A DNA stretch of 56,781 nucleotides from 630D-37 sp037478835 (GCA_037478835.1 JBBFLV010000012.1:1-56781); one strand, 5' to 3'. Shown: positions 17,091 through 26,210, counted from the first letter of the stretch. Translations and numbers: made by a program. Notes: generated from the letters alone by a model not told the origin.

Positions 17091-18049
17091 GCCGCAACGC
17101 AATTCAATCCCTGGGGGAGCGCCTTTTCGCCAATTTAGAACGTGTGATCATCGGCAAGCGCAGGGCGATTGAGCTGGTGGTGGTCGGGCTGCTGGCCGAG
17201 GGCCACCTGCTGATCGAAGATGTGCCCGGGGTGGGTAAGACAATGCTGGCGCGCGCCCTGGCGCGCTCGCTGGATTGCACCTTCCAGCGCATCCAGTTTA
17301 CGCCGGATATGCTCCCCGGCGATGTGACGGGGGTTTCGATCTATCATCCCGGACGGCGCGCCTTTGAATTCCGCCCCGGCCCGATTTTCGGCAATATCAT
17401 TCTGGCCGATGAGATCAACCGTGCCACGCCGAAAACCCAATCGGCCTTGCTGGAGGCCATGGAGGAACGTCAGGTCACCGTGGATGGCGTGACGCATCCC
17501 CTGCCGCGCCCGTTTATGGTCTTGGCCACCCAAAACCCGATCGAATACGAGGGCACCTTTCCTCTGCCGGAAGCGCAGCTGGATCGCTTTTTGCTCCGTG
17601 TGCGTTTAGGCTATCCTTCGGTGCCGGATGAAGTGCGCATGTTGCAATCGCAACAGCGCCGCCATCCGATCGAGGACCTGGGCGCGGTGAGTGACCTGGC
17701 AGAAGTCCAGCAGGCGATGCGCGCCGTGCGCGAGGTCTACGTCGCGGAAGCGCTGCTGCGGTATATTGTGGAGTTGGTGACGCGCACGCGCCAACATGCC
17801 GAGATCGCCTTAGGCGCCAGCCCGCGCGCCAGTCTGGGGTTGCTGCGCGCGGCCCAGGCCTGGGCGGGACTTCAGGGACGATCGTTTGTGTTGCCCGATG
17901 ACATTAAAATGCTCGCCCCAAGCGTGCTGGCCCATCGTCTGATCGTCCGTCCCTCGGCACGTTTGCAGGACCTTTCGCCGGAGCGCCTGGTGCAGGAAAT
18001 TCTGATCGAGGTGCCGGTGCCGGGGGGCGATTTCCGTGCCGCGCTATGA
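17087..18049 (+). CDS. MoxR-family AAA+ ATPase
   Basis: 320 residues, standard for MoxR. It shows Walker A IEDVPGVGKTMLARALARSL, Walker B NIILADEINRATPKTQSALLEAMEERQVTVDG and sensor-1 MVLATQNPIEYEGTFPLPEAQLDRF. MoxR proteins act as chaperone-like ATPases, typically with von Willebrand A or DUF58 partners. The ATG at 17087 overlaps the previous stop; the earlier in-frame start at 17027 is inside the NACHT gene. The next gene, DUF58, also overlaps by 4 bases, the usual MoxR-DUF58 arrangement. Confidence 0.93.
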   Translation: MSRNAIQSLGERLFANLERVIIGKRRAIELVVVGLLAEGHLLIEDVPGVGKTMLARALARSLDCTFQRIQFTPDMLPGDVTGVSIYHPGRRAFEFRPGPIFGNIILADEINRATPKTQSALLEAMEERQVTVDGVTHPLPRPFMVLATQNPIEYEGTFPLPEAQLDRFLLRVRLGYPSVPDEVRMLQSQQRRHPIEDLGAVSDLAEVQQAMRAVREVYVAEALLRYIVELVTRTRQHAEIALGASPRASLGLLRAAQAWAGLQGRSFVLPDDIKMLAPSVLAHRLIVRPSARLQDLSPERLVQEILIEVPVPGGDFRAAL

Positions 18050-19359
18050 ATGCCTCTCGCGCCGTGGTCCTCACCCTTTTGCTGATCGGCCTGCTCGGCG
18101 CGCTGAACGGCGGTCCGGTTTTCTTCTCGCGTCTCTTCTATTTCAGCTTACTTTTGCTCCTGGGCAGTGCCCTCTGGACTTTTCTGACGATTCGCCGCCT
18201 GGAAGTGGTGCGCGAGGCGCGCTGGAGGCGCCAGCGATTGGGGGAGGCTTTTGAAGAGCGCTTCGAGCTCATTCATCATGGACGGATTCCCTGCGCTTGG
18301 GTAGAAATTTGCGATCGCTCTCCGTTGCCGGGCAGCCGCGGGTCGCGGCTGGTGACTTTGGTGCGTGGGGGGCAGCGGCTTTCTTACCTGGCGCGTACTT
18401 GGCTGGTGCAGCGCGGTCACTTTGAGCTAGGTCCGACCGTCGTGCGCACCGGCGATCCGTTTGGCCTGTTCGTGGCCGAAAAGTGCTTTCCGCCGCGTCA
18501 ATCGCTGATTGTGTTGCCGATGATCCTGCCGCTTTCCCAGCTCGAGGTCCCTGCCGGCTACCTGAGCGGTGGGAAGACCGTTCGCCAAAAAGCGCGCGAT
18601 GCCACGCCTCACGCCGTTTCGGTACGAGCCTACTTGCCCGGCGATCCGCTCAAGCACATTCACTGGCTGGCCACCGCCCGCCATGGAACGCTGATGGTGA
18701 AAGAATTCGAGCAAGACCCCCAAACCCAGGTATGGTTTTTTCTGGATGCCACGGCCGAGGCGCACTTTGTGGCCGAAACGCCGCTCCAAGCGCTCCCGAT
18801 GAGCGAGTGGTGGTTTGGGAAGAAGCCGCGCCTGACCCTGCCACGTTCTACGTTTGAGTATGCGATCACGGCGGTGGCTTCCCTCACCCAGTATCTGCTG
18901 CGTCGGCGCATGGCGGTGGGATTGGTGACGGCGGCCTCTTCGCCACTGGTGCTGGTGGCCGAACGTGGCTGGCGACAGGAAGGGCGCATTCTGGAAGCAC
19001 TGGCCTACCTGCGCCCCCAAGGGATCATGCCCCTGCCGGAGCTGGTCGCGGCGCAGGCCGGCAAGCTGACCCAGGGGAGCACGGCGATCTTGGTCACCGC
19101 CGGGGGCGACCCGTTAGAGGTCCGCGCAGCGTGTCTTGGTTTGTTGCGGCGCAAAATCCACGTGCTCCTGCTCTGGATCGATCGGGCTTCGTTCGGCGAC
19201 AGCCAAAGCCGGCAGATTCTGGTACAATCGCTCGTTGAGCCGGGTGTTGGCGTCTACGTGATTCGCTATGGCGAGATGCTCCAGATGACGCTGGAATCCC
19301 TGGCAGACCATTTCGAGGGAATTCTATGGCACAAGCGAACGTCATCCCCTTGGACCTGA
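18046..19359 (+). CDS. DUF58-domain membrane protein
   Basis: 437 residues. Two membrane helices fall near the N-terminus (about 5-50). The conserved DUF58 core includes GDPFGLF at about 140-150 and the family segment VRAYLPGDPLKHIHWLATARHGTLMVKEFEQ. A vWA-like region follows. The function in the family is unknown, but it is the regular partner of MoxR ATPases. It overlaps the MoxR stop (ATGA), and its 3' end overlaps the next gene by 34 bases. Confidence 0.9.
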   Translation: MNASRAVVLTLLLIGLLGALNGGPVFFSRLFYFSLLLLLGSALWTFLTIRRLEVVREARWRRQRLGEAFEERFELIHHGRIPCAWVEICDRSPLPGSRGSRLVTLVRGGQRLSYLARTWLVQRGHFELGPTVVRTGDPFGLFVAEKCFPPRQSLIVLPMILPLSQLEVPAGYLSGGKTVRQKARDATPHAVSVRAYLPGDPLKHIHWLATARHGTLMVKEFEQDPQTQVWFFLDATAEAHFVAETPLQALPMSEWWFGKKPRLTLPRSTFEYAITAVASLTQYLLRRRMAVGLVTAASSPLVLVAERGWRQEGRILEALAYLRPQGIMPLPELVAAQAGKLTQGSTAILVTAGGDPLEVRAACLGLLRRKIHVLLLWIDRASFGDSQSRQILVQSLVEPGVGVYVIRYGEMLQMTLESLADHFEGILWHKRTSSPWT

Positions 19360-20237
19360 ACTTCCTGGGACGATCCCAGGCGATTGCCTCATACCTAATC
19401 CCGTATGGGGATGGAGCGATCCTGATCGAAAGCGGCCCTGGTTCTACTTTGGGAACGCTGGAAAAGCGCCTGGCCGAACACGGGTTTGGACTGAACGATG
19501 TGACCCATGTGCTCTTGACGCACATCCATCTCGATCATGCCGGCGCGGCCGGGGCATTAGCCCGTCACGGGGCGCGCATCTACGTCCATCCTGTGGGGGC
19601 GCCGCATATGATCAACCCGGAAAAGCTCCTGGCCAGTGCTGCGCGCATCTACGGCGATCAAATGCAGATGCTTTGGGGGGAATTCCTGCCGGTCCCGCCG
19701 GAGCAGATCGTCATCCCGCAGGATGGCGAAGCGTTCACCATTGGGAATCTGGAATTTGTGCCCTTAAGCACGCCGGGTCACGCGGAACATCATTTTGTCT
19801 ATTTGTTTGAGGATGTATGCTTCAGTGGCGATATCGGTGGGGTGCGTATTTTTCCCCATCGTTATATCCGCTTGCCGATGCCGCCACCCGAATTCCACCT
19901 GGAAAAATGGCGCGAGAGCATCAACCGCTTGCGCCGCGTTCCCTTCCGTCGGATTGCTCCGACGCATTTCGGCATCTTTGAGGATGTGGAATGGCACTTG
20001 CAGGCGCTGGAAGAGAGCCTGAATGCGGTGGAACGCTGGCTGGAGCGTGTGATGCCTGCCGATCCGCCGATCGAATCGTTGCGGGAGCAGTTCACTGCCT
20101 GGATGAGCGAACAAGAGCGCGCCCTCGGCCTGACGGCGGAAGTGGTGAATGTCTATCAGATTGCCAATCCGCCGGGCATGTCTGCCGATGGTCTGCAGCG
20201 CTATTGGAAAAAACATCGTCAAACACAACCATCTTGA
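19326..20237 (+). CDS. Metallo-beta-lactamase-fold hydrolase
   Basis: 303 residues. The metal-binding motif is THIHLDHAG, with further ligands expected at TPGHAEHH, FSGDIGG and the later PTHFG. It could be a glyoxalase II-like, lactonase or other MBL-fold hydrolase; the substrate is not evident. The C-terminal 100 residues are helical. The ATG at 19326 has GAGGGAAT upstream and lies inside the DUF58 coding end. The next gene starts 15 bases after the stop. Confidence 0.88.
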   Translation: MAQANVIPLDLNFLGRSQAIASYLIPYGDGAILIESGPGSTLGTLEKRLAEHGFGLNDVTHVLLTHIHLDHAGAAGALARHGARIYVHPVGAPHMINPEKLLASAARIYGDQMQMLWGEFLPVPPEQIVIPQDGEAFTIGNLEFVPLSTPGHAEHHFVYLFEDVCFSGDIGGVRIFPHRYIRLPMPPPEFHLEKWRESINRLRRVPFRRIAPTHFGIFEDVEWHLQALEESLNAVERWLERVMPADPPIESLREQFTAWMSEQERALGLTAEVVNVYQIANPPGMSADGLQRYWKKHRQTQPS

Positions 20238-20252
20238 AAAAACGAGGTGCTC

Positions 20253-21182
20253 ATGAAACGCGATTTTCTCCATATTGCCGATTTTTCTTCTGAAGAGATC
20301 CAGGACTTGCTCGATCTGGCCGTTCGCCTGAAGAAAGAGTATCAGGAAAAAGGCGAAAACCCGCCGCTTTTGAAGGGCAAAGTGCTGGGGATGATCTTTC
20401 AAAAGCCGAGCCTGCGCACGCGCGTTTCGTTCGATATGGCCATGCGTCACCTGGGTGGCGATGCGCTCTACCTTTCTCCCCAGGAGATCGGCCTGGGCAA
20501 GCGCGAGGCCATTTCCGATGTGGCGCGGGTGCTTTCCGGTTATGTCCATGCCATTATGGCGCGCGTGTTTGATCACGAGCACGTGTTGGAGCTGGCGCGC
20601 TGGGCGAGCGTGCCGGTGATCAACGGACTGAGCGATTACAACCATCCTTGTCAGGCGATGGCGGACGCGTTGACCATTCAGGAGGTCTTCGGCAAGCAAA
20701 AGGGGCTGAATGTCACCTTCGTCGGGGATGGGAACAACGTAGCCGTCTCGCTGATGCATGTTTGCGTTAAATTGGGCTGGAATTTCACCATCGCTAATCC
20801 AGAAGGCTACGATCTGAACTCGCGCGCCGTCGCCATTGCGCAGGAGATCGCCGCCCAAACCGGCAGCCGACTGCGCTTCTTGCGCGATCCGCATGAAGCG
20901 GTGCGCGATGCCGACGTGATCTATACCGATACCTGGACGAGCATGGGGCAGGAAGAAGAGGCCGCCCAGCGCGAGAAAGTCTTCCCGCCGTATCAGGTGA
21001 ATGCGCAGCTAGTGAGCGAAGCGCGCCCGCATGTGATCGTCATGCACTGCCTGCCGGCGCACCGCGGTCAGGAATTGACCGATGAAGTGGCCGATGGTCC
21101 GCATTCGGTGATCTTCCCGCAGGCACACAACCGTCTGCATGCTCAGAAGGCGATTCTGGCACGACTTTTTAATGTGGCTTAG
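20253..21182 (+). CDS. argF: Ornithine carbamoyltransferase
   Basis: 309 residues, the normal length. It interconverts ornithine plus carbamoyl phosphate with citrulline plus phosphate. Carbamoyl-phosphate binding is seen in KPSLRTR (51-57, where STRT is usual) and HPCQ (131-134); ornithine binding in DTWTSMG (226-232); and the catalytic cysteine in HCLPAHRG (265-272). The ATG at 20253 follows GAGGTG. No other arginine-synthesis gene lies next to it; the following gene is ornithine aminotransferase, so a catabolic use of ornithine is plausible. Confidence 0.93.
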   Translation: MKRDFLHIADFSSEEIQDLLDLAVRLKKEYQEKGENPPLLKGKVLGMIFQKPSLRTRVSFDMAMRHLGGDALYLSPQEIGLGKREAISDVARVLSGYVHAIMARVFDHEHVLELARWASVPVINGLSDYNHPCQAMADALTIQEVFGKQKGLNVTFVGDGNNVAVSLMHVCVKLGWNFTIANPEGYDLNSRAVAIAQEIAAQTGSRLRFLRDPHEAVRDADVIYTDTWTSMGQEEEAAQREKVFPPYQVNAQLVSEARPHVIVMHCLPAHRGQELTDEVADGPHSVIFPQAHNRLHAQKAILARLFNVA

Positions 21183-21190
21183 GAGTGAAC

Positions 21191-22414
21191 ATGACCCTGA
21201 ATCTTGCTGGTCTCCGTACTCAAGATTATATCGAGCTGGAGGAGCGCTATGGCGCTCACAATTATCACCCTCTAGACGTGGTGATCACCCGTGCGGAGGG
21301 TGTTTGGGTCTATGATGTCGAAGGGCGGCGTTACCTGGACTGCCTGAGCGCGTATTCGGCGGTCAACCAGGGACACGTGCACCCCAAAATCCTGCAGGCC
21401 TTGATCGAACAGGCGCAAAAGGTCACCTTGACCTCGCGCGCTTTCCGCAACGATCAATTGCCGTTGCTCTACCGTGAGCTTTCCGAGCTGAGCGGCTACG
21501 AGATGTCCTTGCCGATGAACAGCGGTGCCGAGGCGGTGGAAACGGCGCTCAAGTTGGCGCGCAAGTGGGCGTATGAGGTGAAGGGCGTGCCGCGCTACCA
21601 GGCCGAGATCATCGTGGCCGGCAATAACTTCCATGGACGCACCATTTCGATCATTTCCTTCTCGACCGAACCGCTCTATCGCGATGCCTTTGGGCCGTTC
21701 ACGCCGGGGTTCGTCGTTGTCCCCTATGGCGATGCGCAGGCGCTCGAAAAGGCCATCACACCGAACACGGCGGCGGTGCTCCTCGAGCCGATCCAGGGCG
21801 AAGCCGGGGTGATCGTGCCACCGCAGGGGTATCTGCGCCGCGTTGCCGAAATCTGCCGTCAGCACAATGTGCTTTTCATTGCCGATGAGATCCAAACCGG
21901 CCTCGGGCGCACGGGCAAACTCTTCGCCTGCGATCACGAAGGGGTGCGCCCTGATGTCATGATCCTGGGAAAGGCACTTTCCGGCGGCTTCTATCCGGTT
22001 TCGGCCGTTTTGGCCGATCGCCCGATCCTCGGCCTGTTCCGCCCCGGCGAGCATGGTTCGACCTTTGGCGGCAATCCCTTGGCGGCGGCTGTGGCGCGGG
22101 CGGCACTACAGGTGATCCGCGAAGAGCGACTGGCCGAGCGCGCGGCCGAAATGGGCGAATATTTTATGGAGCAACTCAGCGAAATTCCCAGCCCCCACGT
22201 TCGGGAAGTACGCGGCAAAGGTTTGTTGATCGGAGTGGAATTGAAACCGGAGGCCGGTGGGGCACGGCGCTTCTGCGAAGCCTTGCAACAAGAAGGCATT
22301 CTCGCCAAGGAGACGCACGATCACGTCATTCGTTTTGCGCCGCCGTTGATCATCGATCGCGAGACGATTGATTGGGCCTTGCCGCGCATTCGTCGTGTGC
22401 TGCAGATGCCTTGA
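21191..22414 (+). CDS. rocD: Ornithine aminotransferase (class III, PLP)
   Basis: 407 residues. It transfers the delta-amino group of ornithine to 2-oxoglutarate to give glutamate semialdehyde/pyrroline-5-carboxylate. It shows the start YGAHNYHPLDVVITRAEGVWVYDVEG typical of ornithine aminotransferases, the PLP aspartate in ADEIQTGLGRTGK and the Schiff-base lysine in LGKALSGGFYPVSAV. The ATG at 21191 is preceded by AGGAG; the upstream GTG at 21185 overlaps that site. It sits 8 bases after ornithine carbamoyltransferase. Confidence 0.92.
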   Translation: MTLNLAGLRTQDYIELEERYGAHNYHPLDVVITRAEGVWVYDVEGRRYLDCLSAYSAVNQGHVHPKILQALIEQAQKVTLTSRAFRNDQLPLLYRELSELSGYEMSLPMNSGAEAVETALKLARKWAYEVKGVPRYQAEIIVAGNNFHGRTISIISFSTEPLYRDAFGPFTPGFVVVPYGDAQALEKAITPNTAAVLLEPIQGEAGVIVPPQGYLRRVAEICRQHNVLFIADEIQTGLGRTGKLFACDHEGVRPDVMILGKALSGGFYPVSAVLADRPILGLFRPGEHGSTFGGNPLAAAVARAALQVIREERLAERAAEMGEYFMEQLSEIPSPHVREVRGKGLLIGVELKPEAGGARRFCEALQQEGILAKETHDHVIRFAPPLIIDRETIDWALPRIRRVLQMP

Positions 22415-22424
22415 AGGAGGCACC

Positions 22425-23528
22425 ATGAATTTTTGCATTCCGAAAGAGCGCCGTCCGTTTGAATTCCGCGTCGGGCTTTCGCCGGCCGGCGTGGAAATGC
22501 TCACGCGGGCGGGGCATACGGTGTATGTAGAGCATGAGGCCGGTCTGGGCGCTGGCTTTTCCGACCGCGAGTACGAAAACGCCGGTGCCCACATCGTCTA
22601 TTCGGCGGAAGAGGTTTACGGGCGGGCGGATGTTTTGCTCAAGATCGCCCGTCCGTTGCACTTTGAGATGGAAATGCTCCGCCCAGGTTCCACCCTCATG
22701 GGTCTGCTCCATTTGGCCTCGGCCCGACAGGATAAGATTCAACTTTTGCTGGAGCGCGAGATCACGGCGATCGCCTATGAGCAGATCCGCGCGCCCGATG
22801 GTTCGTTGCCGGTGCTGCGCCCGTTTAGTCAGATCGGTGGGAGCATGGCGGCTCAGGTTGCCGCCCGGCTCCTGCAGAACAACGAAGGTGGAAAGGGCAT
22901 CCTGCTAGGAGGCGCGCCGGGTGTGCCGCCGGCCGAGGTAGTGATCATCGGCGCCGGCGTAGTGGGGAGTTGTGCCACACGCGCCTTCCTGGGGATGGGT
23001 GCCCACGTGACGGTGATCGATCGGGATATTCTGGCGTTGCAGCGCATCACCGAGCGCTTCCCCGGCTTGGTGACCATGCTCTCCACGCCGCGCAACATCG
23101 AAAAGGCGGTGCAGTATGCCGATGTGGTGATCGGTGCCGTGTTGGTACCCGGTGAGCGCGCCCCCATCGTTGTCACACGCGAGATGGTGCGCAAGATGAA
23201 GCCACGCTCGGTGATCCTGGATATTTCGATCGATCAGGGTGGATGTGTGGAAACCTCGCGTCCTACCACCCATGAGCGCCCAACGTTTATCGAAGAGGGC
23301 GTGATTCACTACTGTGTGCCGAACATGCCCGGCGTGGTGGCGCGCACGGCTACTCATGCATTCGTCAACGCCGTGATGCCCTATGTGTTGGAGATTGCCG
23401 AACACGGTGTGCCCCAGGCAATTGCCCGAAATCCGGGCATCCAGGCCGCATTGAATACGTATCGCGGGCGCATTCACCAGCTGACCTACTTGAGCGATAC
23501 GGGGGAGGGAAAAGATGAACTGGATTGA
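22425..23528 (+). CDS. ald: Alanine dehydrogenase
   Basis: 367 residues, matching the family. It reversibly deaminates L-alanine to pyruvate with NAD. It shows the N-terminal PKERRPFEFRVGLSPAGV with the substrate Arg/Lys, KIARPL, the Rossmann glycine loop VVIIGAGVVGSCATRAFLGMGAHVTVIDRD and the DISIDQGGCVETSRPTTH segment. A strong AAGGAGG precedes the ATG at 22425. The 3' end overlaps the CoA-transferase start by 14 bases. The related lysine-path enzymes are less likely because the DQGGC motif is intact. Confidence 0.9.
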   Translation: MNFCIPKERRPFEFRVGLSPAGVEMLTRAGHTVYVEHEAGLGAGFSDREYENAGAHIVYSAEEVYGRADVLLKIARPLHFEMEMLRPGSTLMGLLHLASARQDKIQLLLEREITAIAYEQIRAPDGSLPVLRPFSQIGGSMAAQVAARLLQNNEGGKGILLGGAPGVPPAEVVIIGAGVVGSCATRAFLGMGAHVTVIDRDILALQRITERFPGLVTMLSTPRNIEKAVQYADVVIGAVLVPGERAPIVVTREMVRKMKPRSVILDISIDQGGCVETSRPTTHERPTFIEEGVIHYCVPNMPGVVARTATHAFVNAVMPYVLEIAEHGVPQAIARNPGIQAALNTYRGRIHQLTYLSDTGEGKDELD

Positions 23529-24825
23529 ACGCTATCGCTCGCGGGTCGTCAGTGCTTCGGATGCGGTTCAGGTCATTCAATCCGGTCAACGCGTGTTTAT
23601 GACCGGGAACGTTTCGGTGCCGCACAAATTGCTCCAGGCGCTGGTGGAATATGCCCCCAATTTGCGGGATGTGGAACTCGTTCATGCCCTCACCGTTGGG
23701 CCGGCAGACTATGTTTCGCCGGAGATGGAAGGGCATTTGCGGGCAAATACGATTTTCATCAGCGCCAACACCCGCAAGGCAGTCCAGGAAGGGCGCGCCG
23801 ATTTCACGCCGGTCCTGCTCTCGGAGTTTCCGTTGCTTTTCAAGCGCGGCATCCTGCCGCTGGATGTAGCCCTGATCCACGTCTCGCCGCCGGATGAGCA
23901 CGGGTTCTGCAGCCTGGGCGTCGAGGTCGGCTTGACCAAGACCCCGGCCGAGACGGCACGTGTGATCATCGCCGAAGTTAATCAACGAATGCCGCGTACG
24001 CTCGGCGATTCGTTCATCCATATCAGCCGCTTGAATTACATTGTTCCGGTGGATTATCCGATTCCGGAATTGCGCATGGCAGAGGAGGGGAATTCTGAGG
24101 TGGTCGAGCGTATTGCCGGCCACATTGCCGAGCTGATTCCCGATGGCGCGACCATGCAGATGGGCATCGGCGCCATTCCCGATGCCGTGCTGCGTTATCT
24201 GCGCTCCAAGCGTGACCTGGGCATTCACACCGAGCTGTTCTCCGATGGGGTGATCGACCTGGTAGAGGCCGGCGTGCTGACCAATGCGCGCAAGACGCTC
24301 CATCCCGGCAAGATCGTCGCCGGTTTCATCCTCGGCACGCAACGCCTCTATGACTGGGTAGACGATAATCCCTTGATTGAGCTGCATCGTACCGAATACG
24401 TCAACGATCCGTTCGTCATTGCCCAGAATGAACGCATGGTGGCGATCAATTCGGCCATCGAAGTGGACCTCACCGGTCAGGTGTGTGCCGACAGCATCGG
24501 CCCGAAGTTATATAGCGGTGTAGGCGGGCAGCTGGATTTCATTTACGGCGCTTCTCGCTCGAAGGGTGGCGTGCCGATCATTGCCCTGCCCAGCACCACG
24601 ACCTTGCGCGATGGGACGGTCGTCTCGCGCATTGTGGCCATGCTCAAGCCGGGCGCCGGTGTGGTGACCACGCGCAATCATGTCCATTACGTTGTGACCG
24701 AGTACGGCGTAGCCCATCTTTACGGGAAGACGATCCGTCAGCGGGCGCAACAGCTGATCAACATTGCCCATCCCGATTTCCGGGATGAATTGCGCAAAAA
24801 GGCGGAGGAACTGCACTATCTCTGA
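23515..24825 (+). CDS. Acetyl-CoA hydrolase/4-hydroxybutyrate CoA-transferase family enzyme
   Basis: 436 residues. It shows GLGVEVGLTKTPAETARVIIAEVNQRMPRTLGDSFIHISRLNYIVPVD-type family sequence (GVEVGLTKT near 140) and HTELFSDGVIDL, which contains the catalytic glutamate that forms the gamma-glutamyl-CoA thioester. The C-terminal AHLYGKTIRQRAQQLINIAHPDFRDEL is typical of this family. It moves CoA between short-chain acids, with acetate, butyrate, 4-hydroxybutyrate or a similar acid as possible acceptors. It ends the amino-acid catabolic group; the heptamer cluster follows. Confidence 0.87.
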   Translation: MNWIERYRSRVVSASDAVQVIQSGQRVFMTGNVSVPHKLLQALVEYAPNLRDVELVHALTVGPADYVSPEMEGHLRANTIFISANTRKAVQEGRADFTPVLLSEFPLLFKRGILPLDVALIHVSPPDEHGFCSLGVEVGLTKTPAETARVIIAEVNQRMPRTLGDSFIHISRLNYIVPVDYPIPELRMAEEGNSEVVERIAGHIAELIPDGATMQMGIGAIPDAVLRYLRSKRDLGIHTELFSDGVIDLVEAGVLTNARKTLHPGKIVAGFILGTQRLYDWVDDNPLIELHRTEYVNDPFVIAQNERMVAINSAIEVDLTGQVCADSIGPKLYSGVGGQLDFIYGASRSKGGVPIIALPSTTTLRDGTVVSRIVAMLKPGAGVVTTRNHVHYVVTEYGVAHLYGKTIRQRAQQLINIAHPDFRDELRKKAEELHYL

Positions 24826-24886
24826 TGTTCCCGGCGGGACCTCCGTCTTCAGCATCCCCTGCGGTCGCTCCTCCATCGCTTACCAC

Positions 24887-24963
24887 GGTCTACGGTTCAT
24901 CATCTACACACGGTCTACGGTCTATCGTCTACACACGGTCTACCGTCTACCGTCTACGGTCTA
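24887..24963. repeat. Heptamer repeat cluster abutting the moeA start
   Basis: Units GGTCTAC, GGTCTAT, CGTCTAC and CGTCTAC, with ACAC interruptions, end 5 bases before the moeA ATG. In contrast with 9633-9760, all units read in one orientation. No Shine-Dalgarno-like sequence lies between the last unit and the ATG. It is the third cluster of the family in the window. Confidence 0.8.
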
Positions 24964-24968
24964 AAACT

Positions 24969-26210
24969 ATGCCCGAGTTTCTCCACCTTCTTCCTCCTGA
25001 TGAGGCGCGCCGGCGGTTGTTTGAGCACTTGCCGCCGCCCTCGCTTTCCAGCGAAATGGTGCCGACACTGGATGCGCTGGGACGCGTGTTGGCACGTCCG
25101 GTGCGTGCGCCTCATCCGCTCCCTTCCTTCGCGCGTGCCTCGGTGGATGGTTATGCCGTGCGGGCGCGCGATACCTTCGGCGCTTCGGAATCCCTGCCGG
25201 CTTATCTGACCTTGATCGGGGAAGTGCCGATGGGGCAGATGCCCTCCCTGACGCTCTCCCCCGCTACCTGCGCGTTGATCCACACCGGCGGTGCGTTGCC
25301 GCCGGGCGCCGATGCGGTGGTGATGCTCGAACATACCCAGCGCTTGGGCGATGAAATTGAGGTATTGCGCGCCGTCGCGCCGGGAGAGAACATCTTGCAG
25401 GCCGGGGAGGATGTGCAGGCCGGTGAGGAAGTGCTTTCCATCGGTCACCGGTTGAGGCCGGCGGAGATCGGCGGCCTGATGGCGCTGGGCATCCTCGAAG
25501 TGGAGGTGTGGAGGCGGCCGCGTCTGGGGTTGATCGCTTCCGGTGATGAAGTGGTACCGCCACAGGTGATGCCGGCGCCAGGGCAGGTGCGTGACATTAA
25601 TACCTATTCGCTATCGGCGCTGATCTTGGAACATGGCGGCGAACCGCGCGTCTATGGGATCGTCCCGGATCGACCGCAGGCACTGCGCGAGGTGGCCGAG
25701 CGAGCGCTGAGCGAATGCGATGCGCTGATCATCACGGCCGGCTCCTCGGCAAGCACACGGGATATGACCGCCGAGGTGATCCAATCCCTCGGCGCACCGG
25801 GCGTGTTGGTGCACGGGATCAACACTCGTCCCGGCAAGCCGACCATCCTGGGCATTTGCAACGGGAAAGCGGTGATCGGCCTGCCGGGCAATCCGGTGAG
25901 CGCGCTGGTGAACGGTTACCTTTTCGTCCGGCCGCTGCTGGATTACCTTTTGCAGCGCCCTGCCGCAGGTCCGCAAGCGGTGGTGCGGGCGCGACTGACC
26001 GTCAACTTGCCTTCGCAGGCGGGGCGCGAGGATTGGTGGCCGGTGCGGCTGCAGCCAACCCCGGATCGTCCTTCACAATGGCTTGCCGATCCCATCTTCG
26101 GAAAATCTAACCTGATCTTCACCCTCGTCCGCGCCGATGGCCTGATCCGCATTCTGCCGGATGCGACCGGCCTGAGCGCTGGTGAAGAAGTGGAGGTGTT
26201 CCTCCTATGA
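24969..26210 (+). CDS. moeA: Molybdopterin molybdotransferase MoeA
   Basis: 413 residues, the normal MoeA length. It inserts molybdate (or tungstate) into adenylylated molybdopterin. Visible are FARASVDGYAVRARD, HTGGALPPGADAVVMLEHTQ, LIASGDEVVPP, ITAGSSASTRDMTAEVI and GLPGNPVSALVNGYLFV. The ATG at 24969 begins the conserved N-terminus; an open frame to 24825 merely translates the repeats. No ribosome-binding site is evident. Its stop overlaps the next gene's ATG. Confidence 0.92.
   Translation: MPEFLHLLPPDEARRRLFEHLPPPSLSSEMVPTLDALGRVLARPVRAPHPLPSFARASVDGYAVRARDTFGASESLPAYLTLIGEVPMGQMPSLTLSPATCALIHTGGALPPGADAVVMLEHTQRLGDEIEVLRAVAPGENILQAGEDVQAGEEVLSIGHRLRPAEIGGLMALGILEVEVWRRPRLGLIASGDEVVPPQVMPAPGQVRDINTYSLSALILEHGGEPRVYGIVPDRPQALREVAERALSECDALIITAGSSASTRDMTAEVIQSLGAPGVLVHGINTRPGKPTILGICNGKAVIGLPGNPVSALVNGYLFVRPLLDYLLQRPAAGPQAVVRARLTVNLPSQAGREDWWPVRLQPTPDRPSQWLADPIFGKSNLIFTLVRADGLIRILPDATGLSAGEEVEVFLL

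Noticed and set aside
19764..20894. 376-residue minus-strand frame opposite the MBL-fold and argF genes
   Set aside because: Both plus-strand genes have clear family motifs; the opposite frame has none and spans both genes.
23365..24387. 340-residue minus-strand frame opposite the CoA-transferase
   Set aside because: Shadow of a well-supported gene; His/Gln/Arg-rich with no recognisable fold.
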